Shown here: positions 1-9,547 of the stretch, one piece after another
Position numbering within the stretch: the first letter of the stretch is position 1
How the letters are laid out: every line of letters starts with the position of its first letter
Source: an uncultured Actinomycetes bacterium
GTDB lineage: Bacteria > Actinomycetota > Actinomycetes > Nanopelagicales > Nanopelagicaceae
NCBI GenBank assembly: GCA_903895995.1
Contig: CAITVX010000018.1
Coordinates: forward strand, 58,838 to 122,837
Length of the DNA: 64,000 nucleotides
Direction: 5' to 3'
Position numbers and translations under genes: made by a program
The notes under the pieces: generated by a model
What the model saw: only the letters and a program-made list of their open reading frames with translations
Databases searched by the model: none
Told to the model about the DNA's origin: nothing

Positions 1-90
1 ACACTTAAATTTGATGGACTCGATCCATTATTAGTACAGATGAAGAAAGATTGTGATCAAGCCCGCTTACTAACAAAGGAAAACTCATGA
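1..90 (+). CDS. C-terminal end of a gene cut by the window, possibly aminopeptidase N
   Basis: An open frame runs from the first base to a TGA at 88-90 and encodes the last 29 residues of a protein, ending in LLTKENS. The stop overlaps the start of the next gene (ATGA, 87-90), so the two are translationally coupled. In Mycobacterium tuberculosis the homologue of the next gene (Rv2466c) lies beside pepN, and the charged helical tail would suit the end of an M1 aminopeptidase. That assignment rests on context only, because no catalytic motif is inside the window. Confidence 0.45.
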   Translation, partial: TLKFDGLDPLLVQMKKDCDQARLLTKENS

Positions 91-698
91 GCACCCAGGC
101 ACAAAAAGTAGATATGTGGTTTGACCCGGCTTGTCCTTTCGCATGGATCACCTCGCGCTGGTTACTTGAAGCATCGAAGGTCCGCGATATTGACGTTACC
201 TGGAACATTATGAGTCTTGCCTATCTCAATAAAGATCGTGAAGTTGATGCCGCTCATGCAGAAGCTTTTGCAAAGTCATGGGGCACTGTTCGCCTTGTTG
301 CTGCCGTAACAGAGAAGCACGGCAATGCTGCGGTGATCGCTCTTTACAACGCTCTCGGCGATCGCATCCATCTTAAGAAAGAGAAGATGAGTGATGACCT
401 ACTTGCAGCAGCGCTTGCTGATGCAGGACTTCCTGCAGATCTATTAGCTGATGCAGCAGAAGAATCGTGGAATCTTCCGATGATTGCTAGCCATGAGCGA
501 GCAATCTCAATGGTTGGAAACGATGTAGGTACTCCTGTTGTTGCGATCGGTGATGCAGCCTTCTTTGGCCCAGTTATCTCCCCAGCTCCCAAGGGTGAAG
601 AGGCAGGCAAGCTCTGGGATGGCTTTGTGCTCTGTGTTCAGACTCCGGGATTCTTCGAGTTAAAGCGCGCTCGCAAGGTCGGACCACTCTTTAATTAA
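87..698 (+). CDS. DsbA-family protein related to mycothiol-dependent nitroreductase Rv2466c
   Basis: This 203-residue protein matches the actinobacterial Rv2466c family along its whole length: a WFDPACPFAW segment at residues 11-20, a helical insertion, a VGTP cis-proline loop and a FELKR motif near the C-terminus. Rv2466c is a cytosolic thioredoxin-fold oxidoreductase that uses mycothiol. Family members I recall carry a CPWC active site. Here it is C16-P-F-A19, so the second cysteine is replaced by alanine and a dithiol mechanism is not possible. A one-cysteine mechanism with mycothiol remains possible. The ATG overlaps the upstream stop. Family assignment is strong; the biochemical role is inferred. 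Confidence 0.85.
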   Translation: MSTQAQKVDMWFDPACPFAWITSRWLLEASKVRDIDVTWNIMSLAYLNKDREVDAAHAEAFAKSWGTVRLVAAVTEKHGNAAVIALYNALGDRIHLKKEKMSDDLLAAALADAGLPADLLADAAEESWNLPMIASHERAISMVGNDVGTPVVAIGDAAFFGPVISPAPKGEEAGKLWDGFVLCVQTPGFFELKRARKVGPLFN

Positions 699-803
699 TT
701 AAATCTCCCTGCGAAACTCCCCATAGATCCCTTACAAATTGAGCGATCAGTCTGCACAATAGATCCATTCGATTCCTCACCCGAGGAAGGATGTGGAGAA
801 AAA

Positions 804-2246
804 ATGGCTGGTAAATCTCTCGTTAAGAATCTCAATGTGTGGGAAGCAATTGGAATCTCAGTTGCCCTCATGGCGCCTTCCATGGCGGCCAATATCAATC
901 CGCAAGGAAGCGTTGGACACTCTGGACGCGCAGTTCCTCTCTCATTTGGAATCGCAACAATCGGAGTACTCCTCATCGCCTACGGGTTTGTGAGACTCTG
1001 TCAGTACTTTAATCACGCAGGTAGCGTCTATGGATTCGTTGGAGCCACTACAGGTGCTCGCAGCGGAGTTGTCGCTGGTTGGGGATTGCTCGGTACATAT
1101 ACATTTTATGGTTGCGTAACATCTATGGCTGCTGGCATCTTTGGTGCTGACTTCCTCAACAAGCTTGGTGTCTGGAAGAACCAACCAACATGGTCAGCAT
1201 TCCTTATTGGCGCAGTTGCACTAGTACTTGGATACTGGCTCGCGGTAGTTCCTGCTCGTAACGGAACTCGCATGCTCTTAACTTTTGAAGGCGTGACCGT
1301 TGTCTTGATTCTGATTACAACAGTAATTGTCTTTATCAAGCTCGCTACTGGACATGCACCTAACGGAAACCATGTGGATTGGTCAGTATTCTCAATTCCA
1401 AAGAGCGCTGGTTTTAACGGAGTATTCGTTGGAGCAGTATTTGGATTCCTTTCATTCGCTGGCTTTGAAGTATCTTCAACACTTGGCGAAGAGACAAATA
1501 ATCCGCGCAAAGATATCTCTCGTGCAATGCTCGGTACTGCAATCTTTGGTGGTTTCTACTTTGTTATCGTTACAGCTGTCGAGGTAATGGGATTCGGAAC
1601 TAATGATGCTGGTATCAAGGCATTCGGAAGTTCAGGATCGTTGATGGGTGATCTCGGTACTAGCTTTATCGGTTCATGGATCGGCACAATGATCTCACTC
1701 GGTGCTTGCGTCTCTGCATTCGGTTGCTTGCTCGCATGCTTGGTAGGCGGATCACGTCTCTCCTTTGCGATGGCGCGCGATGCAGGTAATACTCACTTGA
1801 GTGCTATTGGCGAAAAGAACGGTACCCCAGTCAATGCAACACGCATCATGACTCTTGCTGTCCTCTTTATTGTTGTCGTCTGGCACCTCGTATGGAACAA
1901 GCAAGCCTTCGATATCTTCGCAGGCTCTGGAGTTATCGGAACCTTGATCCTCTTGGTCGTATATCTCATGGTGACCGTTGGAGCGATTCGCTTCATCTTC
2001 TTCGGTTCAACGAAGAGAGCCCCAGCTTGGGAGATCATCATTCCTATCTTGGGTATCGGCATGCTTGGAATTACTGTGTGGGAGAACATCCACCCATGGC
2101 CAACCGCCTGGGCATCTCGCGCACTTCCAATCGCAGCTGCTATCTGGCTCGTCGCAGGCATCGCATTTATCGCAGCGAAGCCAGCTCTTGCCAACAAGAT
2201 GGGCGAAAAACTTCGCAACGACGAGAACCTTTCGGCGGCGCGCTAG
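804..2246 (+). CDS. APC-superfamily amino acid/amine permease
   Basis: This 480-residue, highly hydrophobic protein has about 12 membrane segments. It begins with the typical APC N-terminus (VWEAIGISVALMAPSMA) and has a conserved central stretch (GFEVSSTLGEETNNPRKDI) matching the APC signature. APC permeases import amino acids or polyamines by proton symport or exchange. A GGAG at 795-798 sits five bases before the ATG and decides the start. The gene leads a run of catabolic-looking genes on the same strand, so its substrate is probably the compound they process. The exact substrate cannot be read from sequence. Confidence 0.9.
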   Translation: MAGKSLVKNLNVWEAIGISVALMAPSMAANINPQGSVGHSGRAVPLSFGIATIGVLLIAYGFVRLCQYFNHAGSVYGFVGATTGARSGVVAGWGLLGTYTFYGCVTSMAAGIFGADFLNKLGVWKNQPTWSAFLIGAVALVLGYWLAVVPARNGTRMLLTFEGVTVVLILITTVIVFIKLATGHAPNGNHVDWSVFSIPKSAGFNGVFVGAVFGFLSFAGFEVSSTLGEETNNPRKDISRAMLGTAIFGGFYFVIVTAVEVMGFGTNDAGIKAFGSSGSLMGDLGTSFIGSWIGTMISLGACVSAFGCLLACLVGGSRLSFAMARDAGNTHLSAIGEKNGTPVNATRIMTLAVLFIVVVWHLVWNKQAFDIFAGSGVIGTLILLVVYLMVTVGAIRFIFFGSTKRAPAWEIIIPILGIGMLGITVWENIHPWPTAWASRALPIAAAIWLVAGIAFIAAKPALANKMGEKLRNDENLSAAR

Positions 2247-2264
2247 TTTCAGTACGATAGGAAT

Positions 2265-2960
2265 ATGTTAAATAATGCAAAGGTCATTGATCTAACTATT
2301 CCTTTAAGTTCAGATGTCGTCATGTGGCCAGGGGCTCCAGCTTTTGAAGCGGAGACCCTGGTCACTGTCGCACATGATGGGTATTACGCAAGACGAGTCT
2401 CTTTCTTCGAACACACTGGCACACATTTTGATGCGCCGTGTCATTTCATTGATGGCGCAAAAACAGTGGACAAGATCCCAGCATCTGAATTAGTTCGCCA
2501 AGCGGTGGTTATAGATATCTCACAGCGTATTGGTAGCGATCCAGATGGTGAACTCTTAATGTCAGATGTTCAATCTTTTGAAGCAGCTCACGGTCAGATT
2601 CCTCAGAGCGCAGCGATATTGCTTCGCACTGGTTGGGAAGAGTTCAACCATGACTCACTCCGCTATGCGGGCAAGCCAGGAGATCTTCGATTCCCAGGCT
2701 TTGGTGTAGAAGCATCAAAGTTCTTAGTTGAGAAGCGTGGCGCAGTCGCATTTGGTACAGATACTTTAGGAATTGATACTGGCGCAGCGACCTCTTTCCC
2801 AGTTCACTCGCAAGTAACTCATCCAGCTGGTCTATGGCACTTAGAGAATCTTCAAAACTTGTCGAAGTTGCCAGCACTTGGTGCATGGATTGTCGTAGGC
2901 GTTCTTCCACTCGTCGGTGGATCTGGAAGCCCTGCGCGAGTTATTGCGCTCATTCCATAA
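2265..2960 (+). CDS. Cyclase-family metal-dependent hydrolase (kynurenine formamidase-like)
   Basis: This 231-residue protein shows the cyclase/formamidase metal motif HxGTHxDxPxH (H50, H54, D56, H60), the signature of manganese- or zinc-dependent hydrolases such as bacterial kynurenine formamidase and isatin hydrolase. These enzymes cleave N-formyl or cyclic amide bonds. The gene starts 18 bases after the permease stop and ends one base before the preferred start of the downstream ligase, consistent with one operon. There are no other kynurenine-pathway genes nearby, so N-formylkynurenine is not a safe substrate guess. An amide in the imported compound is more likely. Confidence 0.85.
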   Translation: MLNNAKVIDLTIPLSSDVVMWPGAPAFEAETLVTVAHDGYYARRVSFFEHTGTHFDAPCHFIDGAKTVDKIPASELVRQAVVIDISQRIGSDPDGELLMSDVQSFEAAHGQIPQSAAILLRTGWEEFNHDSLRYAGKPGDLRFPGFGVEASKFLVEKRGAVAFGTDTLGIDTGAATSFPVHSQVTHPAGLWHLENLQNLSKLPALGAWIVVGVLPLVGGSGSPARVIALIP

Positions 2961-2961
2961 T

Positions 2962-4218
2962 ATGGCTGCTCCTCTCACATTTCTTGCGACATGTGATCTC
3001 GTTGCACTTGTACGCGGTAGATCGCTAGAAACTCCAGCAGCTAATGGATCAACCGTTGGTTGGGTTCCGGCAGATTTAGCCCTCTCAAGCTTTGGTGCAA
3101 TATGGGATGAGAATCCATTTGGTTCACTCGGTGATCTCAGATTACGACCAGTACCTGGAGCTTCCTATCAGATGCCGAAAAAAGATGGCGCTGGGGCAAT
3201 GACGCTTCTTCTTGCCCAGCAAGTTCTTCCAGATGGGAGCACGTGGGTCAATGATCCAAGAGCTTTTGCGATGGATGCTTTAGAAGAGCTTAAATCTGAA
3301 TTCGGAATTGAACTCACTGCATCTTTTGAACACGAATTTATATTGCATGGTGCGGCTTATGATGGCTCGGCCTTTGGTCTTGATGCACTTCGAGCAGTCG
3401 AACCTTTTGGTTCCGAGCTTGTTCACTTGTTACGTGAGAATGGTTTAGAACCGGAAAATTGGCTTGCAGAGTATGGAGTCAATCAATTTGAAATCACACT
3501 TGGTGCAACCGATGCCCTCAAGGCTGCCGATCATGCAGTCGTACTCCGCGAATTTGTTCGCGATCTTGCACGCATTCATGGCCTTCGAGCATCCTTCACT
3601 CCGCTTGCAAACCCAGAGAGCGTTGGCAATGGTGTGCATGTACACCTCTCGCTCTCAAAGAATGGCAAGCCAATTACTTATGACCCTGCATCGCCAGGAA
3701 ATCTCAGTGTCACAGCATCCAAGGCCTTCAATGGAATCTTGAAGCATGCTGCAGCACTTCTACCTTTTACTGCGCCTTCGCAGATCTCGTTCTTGCGTTT
3801 ACAGCCACATCGCTGGAGCTCAGGAGGTGCCTTTATTGCAGTTCAAGATCGTGAAGCGCTCCTTCGAATCTGTCCGGTAAATACAAGTGGTGCTTCCCCT
3901 GCCGAGAAGACTTTTAATGTTGAGTTCAGAGCTGCAGATGCCACCGCTAATCCATGGATTGTCATGGGGGTCTTGGCCAGAGCGCTGATCTCAGGTCTTC
4001 GAGATGATCGCGGGATTGTACATATTGGCGCAACAGATGAGCCACTACCGCGCTCACTTACTGAAGCGATAGCATCCCTACATCAAGACCCCGAAGTTAT
4101 GAGCTGGTTCCCCAAAGAGTTGTTAGATACCCATCTTGGAATTCGATCTGTTGAAGCAGCTGCGCTAGAGAACCTCTCTGATGCACAGAAATGTGAAAGG
4201 TACTTAAATGTCTACTAA
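2962..4218 (+). CDS. Glutamine synthetase-like gamma-glutamyl ligase
   Basis: A 418-residue GS-family protein. Catalytic-domain landmarks are present: the metal-binding FEHEF, EYGVNQFEI, the histidine loop GNGVHVHLSL, and FRAADATANPW near the C-terminus. The N-terminal beta-grasp region is short and divergent, and the usual substrate loop reads SGGAFIAVQDREALLR. These differences suggest a gamma-glutamyl amide/amine ligase and not the ammonia-assimilating GlnA. The frame is open back to 2917, but ATG 2962 follows the cyclase stop by one base and removes an implausible extension. The stop overlaps the amidohydrolase start by 11 bases. Confidence 0.85.
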   Translation: MAAPLTFLATCDLVALVRGRSLETPAANGSTVGWVPADLALSSFGAIWDENPFGSLGDLRLRPVPGASYQMPKKDGAGAMTLLLAQQVLPDGSTWVNDPRAFAMDALEELKSEFGIELTASFEHEFILHGAAYDGSAFGLDALRAVEPFGSELVHLLRENGLEPENWLAEYGVNQFEITLGATDALKAADHAVVLREFVRDLARIHGLRASFTPLANPESVGNGVHVHLSLSKNGKPITYDPASPGNLSVTASKAFNGILKHAAALLPFTAPSQISFLRLQPHRWSSGGAFIAVQDREALLRICPVNTSGASPAEKTFNVEFRAADATANPWIVMGVLARALISGLRDDRGIVHIGATDEPLPRSLTEAIASLHQDPEVMSWFPKELLDTHLGIRSVEAAALENLSDAQKCERYLNVY

Positions 4219-5362
4219 TAACTCATCACATTTGGGCCCAGCGAGTGAGTATCTCGCAGAGCTCTCACTTGTAGATCACCATGTACACGGAGTGGTGCGA
4301 GATAACCCGACTGCAGAAGCATTCTCTAACATGATTACCGAATCCGATCGCACTCCCAAGTCGATAGAAGTAGCACTTAACTCTCAAGTTGGTTTTGCAG
4401 TCAGGCGATGGGCAGCGCCTCTTATCGGAGCGCCTGCTCATATATCTGCTGATGATTACTTCAAACATAGAATTTCAGTAGGAAGTGAGTTTGTGAACTC
4501 AACCTTACTCAAGGCCGCCAACATCCGACATTACTTCCTCGAGACTGGTTATCGCGGAGATGAGATCCATGGCGTCGAAGGTATGCGCGCTGTTACTGGA
4601 TCAACGGTGAGTGAGATTATCCGCATTGAATCAGTTGCCGAAGCCCTTGCAAGGTCTGGCTCTTCAGCTGCAACCTTTGCAGCAGATTTTGTGAACGCAC
4701 TCGCTACTGCTTCAAAGAATGCTATCGGTTTAAAGTCAATCGTCGCCTATCGAATCGGGTTAGATTTCGATCCAACTCGGCCAACTGCCAAAGAAGTTGA
4801 AGCTGCGGCAGGTCGTTGGTTGAAAGAGGTGGAGACCACTGGCATCGCACGTGTTGCAGATCCAGTATTGATTCGCTTCCTCATTTGGACTGGTGCAGAT
4901 CTTCGTCTGCCCTTCCAATTCCATATTGGTTATGGCGACCCAGACCTTAACCTGCATAAGTGTGATCCGCTCTTAATGACAGATCTCATTCGCGCATTCG
5001 AGAAGTTAGAGATTCCAATACTGCTACTCCATACATATCCTTACCAGCGCAATGCTGGTTACCTCGCTCAGATGTTTAATAATGTCTACCTCGATGTTGG
5101 CCTTGCCATCAACTACTCGGGTGCTCGCTCTGGTGCGATTATTGCCGAGACACTGGAGCTCGCCCCATTCCATAAGATTCTCTTCTCCTCTGATGCATGG
5201 GGACTCTCCGAGTTAACATTCTTAGGAGCTCACCTCTTCCGCCGCGGACTTGGGAGAACCCTTGACTCCTTCGTTACAGATGATGAGTGGTCAGAATCAG
5301 ATGCGATCAAAGTTGCGAAGGCTATTGGGCACGATAACGCCCTTGCTGCTTACAGGTTATAG
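4208..5362 (+). CDS. Amidohydrolase-2 family protein (FluG/NodGS N-domain-like)
   Basis: This 384-residue TIM-barrel amidohydrolase has the N-terminal metal motif DHHVHG (H25-x-H27), a strand-4 histidine in FQFHIGYGD, a later histidine in LLLHTYP, and the catalytic aspartate in LFSSDAWG. Fungal FluG and plant NodGS fuse an amidohydrolase of this type to a glutamine synthetase domain. Here the two activities are separate genes in one operon, with a GS-like gene on each side. It overlaps the upstream gene by 11 bases and lies 32 bases before the next. Likely role: hydrolysis of an amide or gamma-glutamyl intermediate. The substrate is unknown. Confidence 0.82.
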   Translation: MSTNNSSHLGPASEYLAELSLVDHHVHGVVRDNPTAEAFSNMITESDRTPKSIEVALNSQVGFAVRRWAAPLIGAPAHISADDYFKHRISVGSEFVNSTLLKAANIRHYFLETGYRGDEIHGVEGMRAVTGSTVSEIIRIESVAEALARSGSSAATFAADFVNALATASKNAIGLKSIVAYRIGLDFDPTRPTAKEVEAAAGRWLKEVETTGIARVADPVLIRFLIWTGADLRLPFQFHIGYGDPDLNLHKCDPLLMTDLIRAFEKLEIPILLLHTYPYQRNAGYLAQMFNNVYLDVGLAINYSGARSGAIIAETLELAPFHKILFSSDAWGLSELTFLGAHLFRRGLGRTLDSFVTDDEWSESDAIKVAKAIGHDNALAAYRL

Positions 5363-5394
5363 TCTGACTGTTACGAGATCAAGGAGCTTGAGCC

Positions 5395-6756
5395 ATGGGT
5401 AAAAAGAAGCAACGTGAGGAAATTCTTGCATCAGTGCGTCGCGAGAATATTCGTCTCATCCGCTACCTCTATTGTGATCCGGCCGGTGTGATCCGTGGCA
5501 AAACAGTTACGGCATCACAACTACCTTCGAAAATTACAGAAGGTGTAGGACTCACTCGTGCCCAGCATGCTGTTAATCTCTTTGAAGATCTCATTCCAAT
5601 CGAAGGAATGGAACCAGTTGGTGAAGTACGTATCGTTCCTGATTTAGATACATATGGAGTCTTGCCGTGGGTCGAGAGGACTTCCTCTTTCTACTGTGAC
5701 CTCACCGAACAAGATGGCAGTGAATGGGGCGGATGCACCCGTTCTGTCTTAAAGCGTGCGATCGCCAAACTCGATGCTGCAGGCTTAGAGATGTACTCAG
5801 CCTTTGAATCAGAGTTTTATCTTGCAACTATGGGAGCCGATGGACCAATTCCATGGCAGAACGGCCCCGTCTATTCCAGCAGCGGAATGGATCGCGCAAG
5901 TGCGCCAATGCATGACATGGTCGATAATCTTGAAGCGCAGGGGATCGTCGTTGAACAAGCGATCAATGAATATGGTCCAGGTCAACAAGAGATTGCCATC
6001 CGGTACTCCGACGCTCTTAACTCTGCAGATAATCATCTAAAATTTAGAGACACCATTCGTGGAACTGCCGAAGTTCAGCATGGATTGCTCGCATCCCTTG
6101 CTCCTAAGCCATTTGCAGATGGAATTGGATCCGGGGCTCATGTCCACTTCTCGATTTGGAATAAAGAGAAGCTCAATCTCTTTTATAACGAGAGTGAACC
6201 AACGAAGCTCTCTGCCTTTGGAGAATCTTTTGTTGCAGGAATTTTGGATCACCTGCCTGCTTTGATTGCGCTCTCATGTCCATCCACTCTCTCTTATCAA
6301 CGCCTCAAGCCTCATTCATGGGCTGGCAATACGATCTCGTGGGGTTATGACAACCGTGAATGCTCAGTCCGCGTTGCAAGTCCATTCAAAGGACGCGAGA
6401 TGCAGTCGATTAATTTAGAACTCAAAGCATCTGATGGTTCATCAAATCCATATCTATCCCTTGCTGGAATTATTCTCGCTGGTATGGATGGAGTAGAGAG
6501 AGGCCTGAAGGCTCCACAACCTTCAGCTCACGACCCCAATCTCATGAGTGATGAAGAGAAGATTGCTTGCGGAATTCGCCCACTTCCTTCCAGCCAACTT
6601 GAAGCCTTAGATAACCTCGAGAAGGACGCCGTACTTCGCGAAGGTCTTGGTGAATTAATGATGCGCGCAATCCTGCTCACCCGAAGGGCTGAAGCTGCAA
6701 AGGCTGCAGATCTCGGCGAGGATTGGGCAAGACTCGCCACATTTAGCACCTTCTAA
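5395..6756 (+). CDS. Glutamine synthetase family protein (PuuA/GlnT-like)
   Basis: A 453-residue GS-family enzyme with a beta-grasp N-domain (DPAGVIRGK) and a full catalytic domain: FESEFYL, NEYGPGQQEIAI, GSGAHVHFS, SWGYDNRECSVRV and SSNPYLSLA. The YDNRE loop and N-domain resemble gamma-glutamylpolyamine synthetases more than GlnA, so ATP-dependent gamma-glutamylation of an amine is the likely reaction. An AAGGAG-type ribosome site just upstream supports ATG 5395. It is the last gene of the 804-6756 cluster. Two non-identical GS-like ligases in one operon suggests successive or alternative amine substrates. Confidence 0.88.
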   Translation: MGKKKQREEILASVRRENIRLIRYLYCDPAGVIRGKTVTASQLPSKITEGVGLTRAQHAVNLFEDLIPIEGMEPVGEVRIVPDLDTYGVLPWVERTSSFYCDLTEQDGSEWGGCTRSVLKRAIAKLDAAGLEMYSAFESEFYLATMGADGPIPWQNGPVYSSSGMDRASAPMHDMVDNLEAQGIVVEQAINEYGPGQQEIAIRYSDALNSADNHLKFRDTIRGTAEVQHGLLASLAPKPFADGIGSGAHVHFSIWNKEKLNLFYNESEPTKLSAFGESFVAGILDHLPALIALSCPSTLSYQRLKPHSWAGNTISWGYDNRECSVRVASPFKGREMQSINLELKASDGSSNPYLSLAGIILAGMDGVERGLKAPQPSAHDPNLMSDEEKIACGIRPLPSSQLEALDNLEKDAVLREGLGELMMRAILLTRRAEAAKAADLGEDWARLATFSTF

Positions 6757-6902
6757 AGCGCCCATTTAGGCGTGTTCCGAGAGCCCTATATCTCGATTTC
6801 GCCTCATCCAGACCCTTGGGTAGACTCACCCTTACATCAAAGCGAGTAATTGCGCCTTCGTGAATCACACCGAGGCCCTCGTGACAGTACAAGGAGTGCC
6901 CC

Positions 6903-7172
6903 ATGGCCTTACAGCCAGCAGAGAAAAAAGAAATCATTGCTAAATACGGCGCTTCTGCCACTGACACAGGAAGCCCAGAGACTCAGATCGCATTGCTATC
7001 AAAGCGAATTGAAGAAGTTACAGAACACCTCAAGACCAACAAGAACGACCACCACAACCGTCGTGGACTCTTGCTCATGGTCGGTAAGCGTCGCCGTATC
7101 TTGCAGTACCTCGCAAAGACTGATGTAACACGCTACAGAGCGATTATCGAAAAGCTCGGTATTCGCCGCTAA
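6903..7172 (+). CDS. rpsO: 30S ribosomal protein S15
   Basis: The 89-residue product is the normal length for S15 and carries the family pattern: [13 protein letters not shown] near residue 20, HHNRRGLL at mid-protein and KRRRILQYL before the C-terminal GIRR. S15 binds the central domain of 16S rRNA early in 30S assembly. An AAGGAG before ATG 6903 fixes the start. The 146 bases before it hold no gene and probably contain the promoter and leader. The rpsO-pnp order is widely conserved and is often autoregulated through the mRNA. Confidence 0.97.
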   Translation: MALQPAEKKEIIAKYGASATDTGSPETQIALLSKRIEEVTEHLKTNKNDHHNRRGLLLMVGKRRRILQYLAKTDVTRYRAIIEKLGIRR

Positions 7173-7305
7173 TTTAGTAAACGCCTTCCTCACATCAGTT
7201 AGTCGGTCCTCGGTAGTGGCTTTCGCACACTCATACATTTTTTGTACGAGATCTAGCGCGAGCTTCGATCGAAGATCCATTGCTGATGCGTGTGAATGGT
7301 GAGAA
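7173..7305 (+). promoter_or_regulatory. Structured leader between rpsO and pnp, candidate Actino-pnp RNA
   Basis: The 133 bases between rpsO and pnp hold no gene. They contain a GGTCCTCGGTAGTGGC segment (7205-7220) typical, as I recall it, of the Actino-pnp motif, which occurs in the 5' leaders of actinobacterial pnp genes. A T-rich hairpin (around 7234-7246) and a self-complementary stretch (around 7268-7279) follow. Assignment is by sequence look and position; a covariance search would settle it. Confidence 0.6.
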
Positions 7306-9534
7306 ATGGAGCGACCCATGGAGGGTCAAGATGTGAAGTTCGCCGTTGCAAAGATTGATAACGGCAAGTTTGGAAAGCGCGAGATTCGTTTTGAAACCGG
7401 ACGCCTCGCAAAGCAAGCTGCAGGAACTGCAGTTGTATACCTAGATGACGAGACAATGTTGCTATCAGCAACAACTGCCTCTAAGAATCCAAAAGATCAA
7501 TTCGACTTCTTCCCACTAACAGTGGATGTCGAAGAGCGTATGTACGCAGCAGGAAAGATCCCAGGATCATTCTTCCGCCGCGAAGGTCGCCCTTCAGAAG
7601 ATGCGATTCTCACCTGCCGCTTGATCGACCGCCCATTGCGTCCATCATTCGTTAAGGGTCTTCGCAACGAAGTTCAGATTGTTGTAACAGTGATGTCACT
7701 TCATCCTGATCACATGTACGACGTGATCGCGATCAACGCTGCATCAATGTCTACACAGCTCGCAGGATTGCCATTCTCTGGCCCAATCGGTGGAGTGCGC
7801 GTTGCACTTATCGAAGGTCAATGGGTTGCATTCCCTAACCACTCAGACCTTGATAAGGCAACCTTCGATATGGTCGTTGCAGGACGCATCTCTGATGGTG
7901 ACGTTGCAATCATGATGGTTGAAGCTGAAGCGACAACAGAGACAATTAATCTCATCAAAGGTGGCGCAGGCGCTCCAACTGAAGAGGTTGTTGGACAAGG
8001 ACTTGATGCTGCAAAGCCATTTATCCGCATTCTCTGTGAAGCACAGATGGAACTCGCAAAGGTTGCTGCAAAGCCAACTGGTGAATTCCCTGTATTCCTT
8101 GATTATCAAGATGATGTGTACAAAGTTGTAGAAGCTGCCGGCAAGGATTCGATTGCAAAGGCTCTTACTATCGCTGGAAAGCAAGAGCGCGAAACTGCAC
8201 TCGATGCTGCAAACGATGCTATTAAAGAGAGCGTTAACCCACAGTTCGAAGGCCGCGAGAAAGAAGTTTCTGCTGCTATTCGTTCAGTGACAAAGAAGGT
8301 TGTTCGTCAACGTGTACTTCGCGAGAAGATTCGTATCGATGGTCGCGGACTCCGCGATATTCGTGCAATCACCGCTGAAGTTGAGGTCATCCCTCGCGTT
8401 CACGGTTCAGCTATCTTCGAGCGCGGAGAGACTCAGATCCTCGGAGTCACAACTCTTAATATGCTCAAGCTAGAACAGCAGCTCGATACTTTGAGCCCTG
8501 AGAAGAGCAAGCGTTACATGCACAACTACAACTTCCCGCCATACTCAGTAGGCGAGACCGGTCGTGTTGGATCACCAAAGCGTCGCGAAATCGGCCACGG
8601 TGCTCTTGCAGAGCGCGCACTTCTTCCAGTGCTTCCAACTCGTGAAGAGTTCCCATATGCAATTCGTCAGGTCTCAGAAGCTCTTGGATCAAATGGTTCA
8701 ACATCTATGGGTTCTGTCTGTGCATCAACAATGTCATTGCTCAACGCTGGCGTGCCTCTCAAGGCTCCAGTCGCTGGTATCGCAATGGGCCTCATCTCAG
8801 ATGATGTCGATGGCAAGGTTGAATATGTTGCTTTGACAGATATTCTCGGTGCAGAAGATGCATTCGGGGATATGGACTTCAAGGTCGCTGGAACGAAGGA
8901 TTTCGTTACTGCACTTCAGCTTGATACAAAGCTCGATGGAATTCCTGCATCAGTACTTGCTGCAGCTCTCCTCCAAGCTAAGGAAGCTCGTCTTTCAATC
9001 CTTGAGATCATGATCTCTGCAATCGATGTTCCAGATGAGATGAGCCTCTTGGCTCCACGTATCATCTCGATCAAGGTCCCAACAGACCTCATCGGTGCGA
9101 TCATCGGACCTAAGGGCAAGATGATTAACCAGATTCAAGATGAGACTGGCGCAGATATCACTATCGAAGATGATGGCACGATCTACATCGGCGCACTCGA
9201 AGGCTCACAAGCCGAGGCTGCAAAGGCAATGATCGAAGCTATTGCTAACCCAGTAGTTCCAAAGGTTGGAGAGCGATTCAACGGTTCAGTTGTCAAGCTC
9301 GCAACATTTGGTGCATTCATCTCACTCGTTCCAGGTAAAGATGGCTTGCTCCACGTCTCGCAGATTCGCAAGATGCATGGCGGAAAGCGCATTGAAAACC
9401 TCGAAGATGTCATGAAGGTTGGCGAGAAGATTGAAGTAGAAATCGCAGAGATCGATCCAAAGGGCAAGTTCTCTTTGGTCGCTGTTATGCCTGATGGAAC
9501 ACTTTCATCTGCTGCTTCAGAAAAATCTGAATAA
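7306..9534 (+). CDS. pnp: Polyribonucleotide nucleotidyltransferase (PNPase)
   Basis: A 742-residue PNPase with two RNase PH-like domains (about residues 10-230 and 330-560), an all-helical linker, a KH domain ([16 protein letters not shown]) and a C-terminal S1 domain ([15 protein letters not shown]). The GRDIRA/RIDGRG segment and the [17 protein letters not shown] active-site region are intact. It degrades RNA 3' to 5' by phosphorolysis and can add 3' tails. The start could be ATG 7306 or ATG 7318, four codons later; the first is used here. The following peptidase gene starts 13 bases after the stop. Confidence 0.97.
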   Translation: MERPMEGQDVKFAVAKIDNGKFGKREIRFETGRLAKQAAGTAVVYLDDETMLLSATTASKNPKDQFDFFPLTVDVEERMYAAGKIPGSFFRREGRPSEDAILTCRLIDRPLRPSFVKGLRNEVQIVVTVMSLHPDHMYDVIAINAASMSTQLAGLPFSGPIGGVRVALIEGQWVAFPNHSDLDKATFDMVVAGRISDGDVAIMMVEAEATTETINLIKGGAGAPTEEVVGQGLDAAKPFIRILCEAQMELAKVAAKPTGEFPVFLDYQDDVYKVVEAAGKDSIAKALTIAGKQERETALDAANDAIKESVNPQFEGREKEVSAAIRSVTKKVVRQRVLREKIRIDGRGLRDIRAITAEVEVIPRVHGSAIFERGETQILGVTTLNMLKLEQQLDTLSPEKSKRYMHNYNFPPYSVGETGRVGSPKRREIGHGALAERALLPVLPTREEFPYAIRQVSEALGSNGSTSMGSVCASTMSLLNAGVPLKAPVAGIAMGLISDDVDGKVEYVALTDILGAEDAFGDMDFKVAGTKDFVTALQLDTKLDGIPASVLAAALLQAKEARLSILEIMISAIDVPDEMSLLAPRIISIKVPTDLIGAIIGPKGKMINQIQDETGADITIEDDGTIYIGALEGSQAEAAKAMIEAIANPVVPKVGERFNGSVVKLATFGAFISLVPGKDGLLHVSQIRKMHGGKRIENLEDVMKVGEKIEVEIAEIDPKGKFSLVAVMPDGTLSSAASEKSE

Positions 9535-9547
9535 CTAGAATCAACCA

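Noticed and set aside
6850..7319. Overlapping frames on both strands around rpsO
   Set aside because: Shadows; the S15 frame and the pnp leader explain the region.
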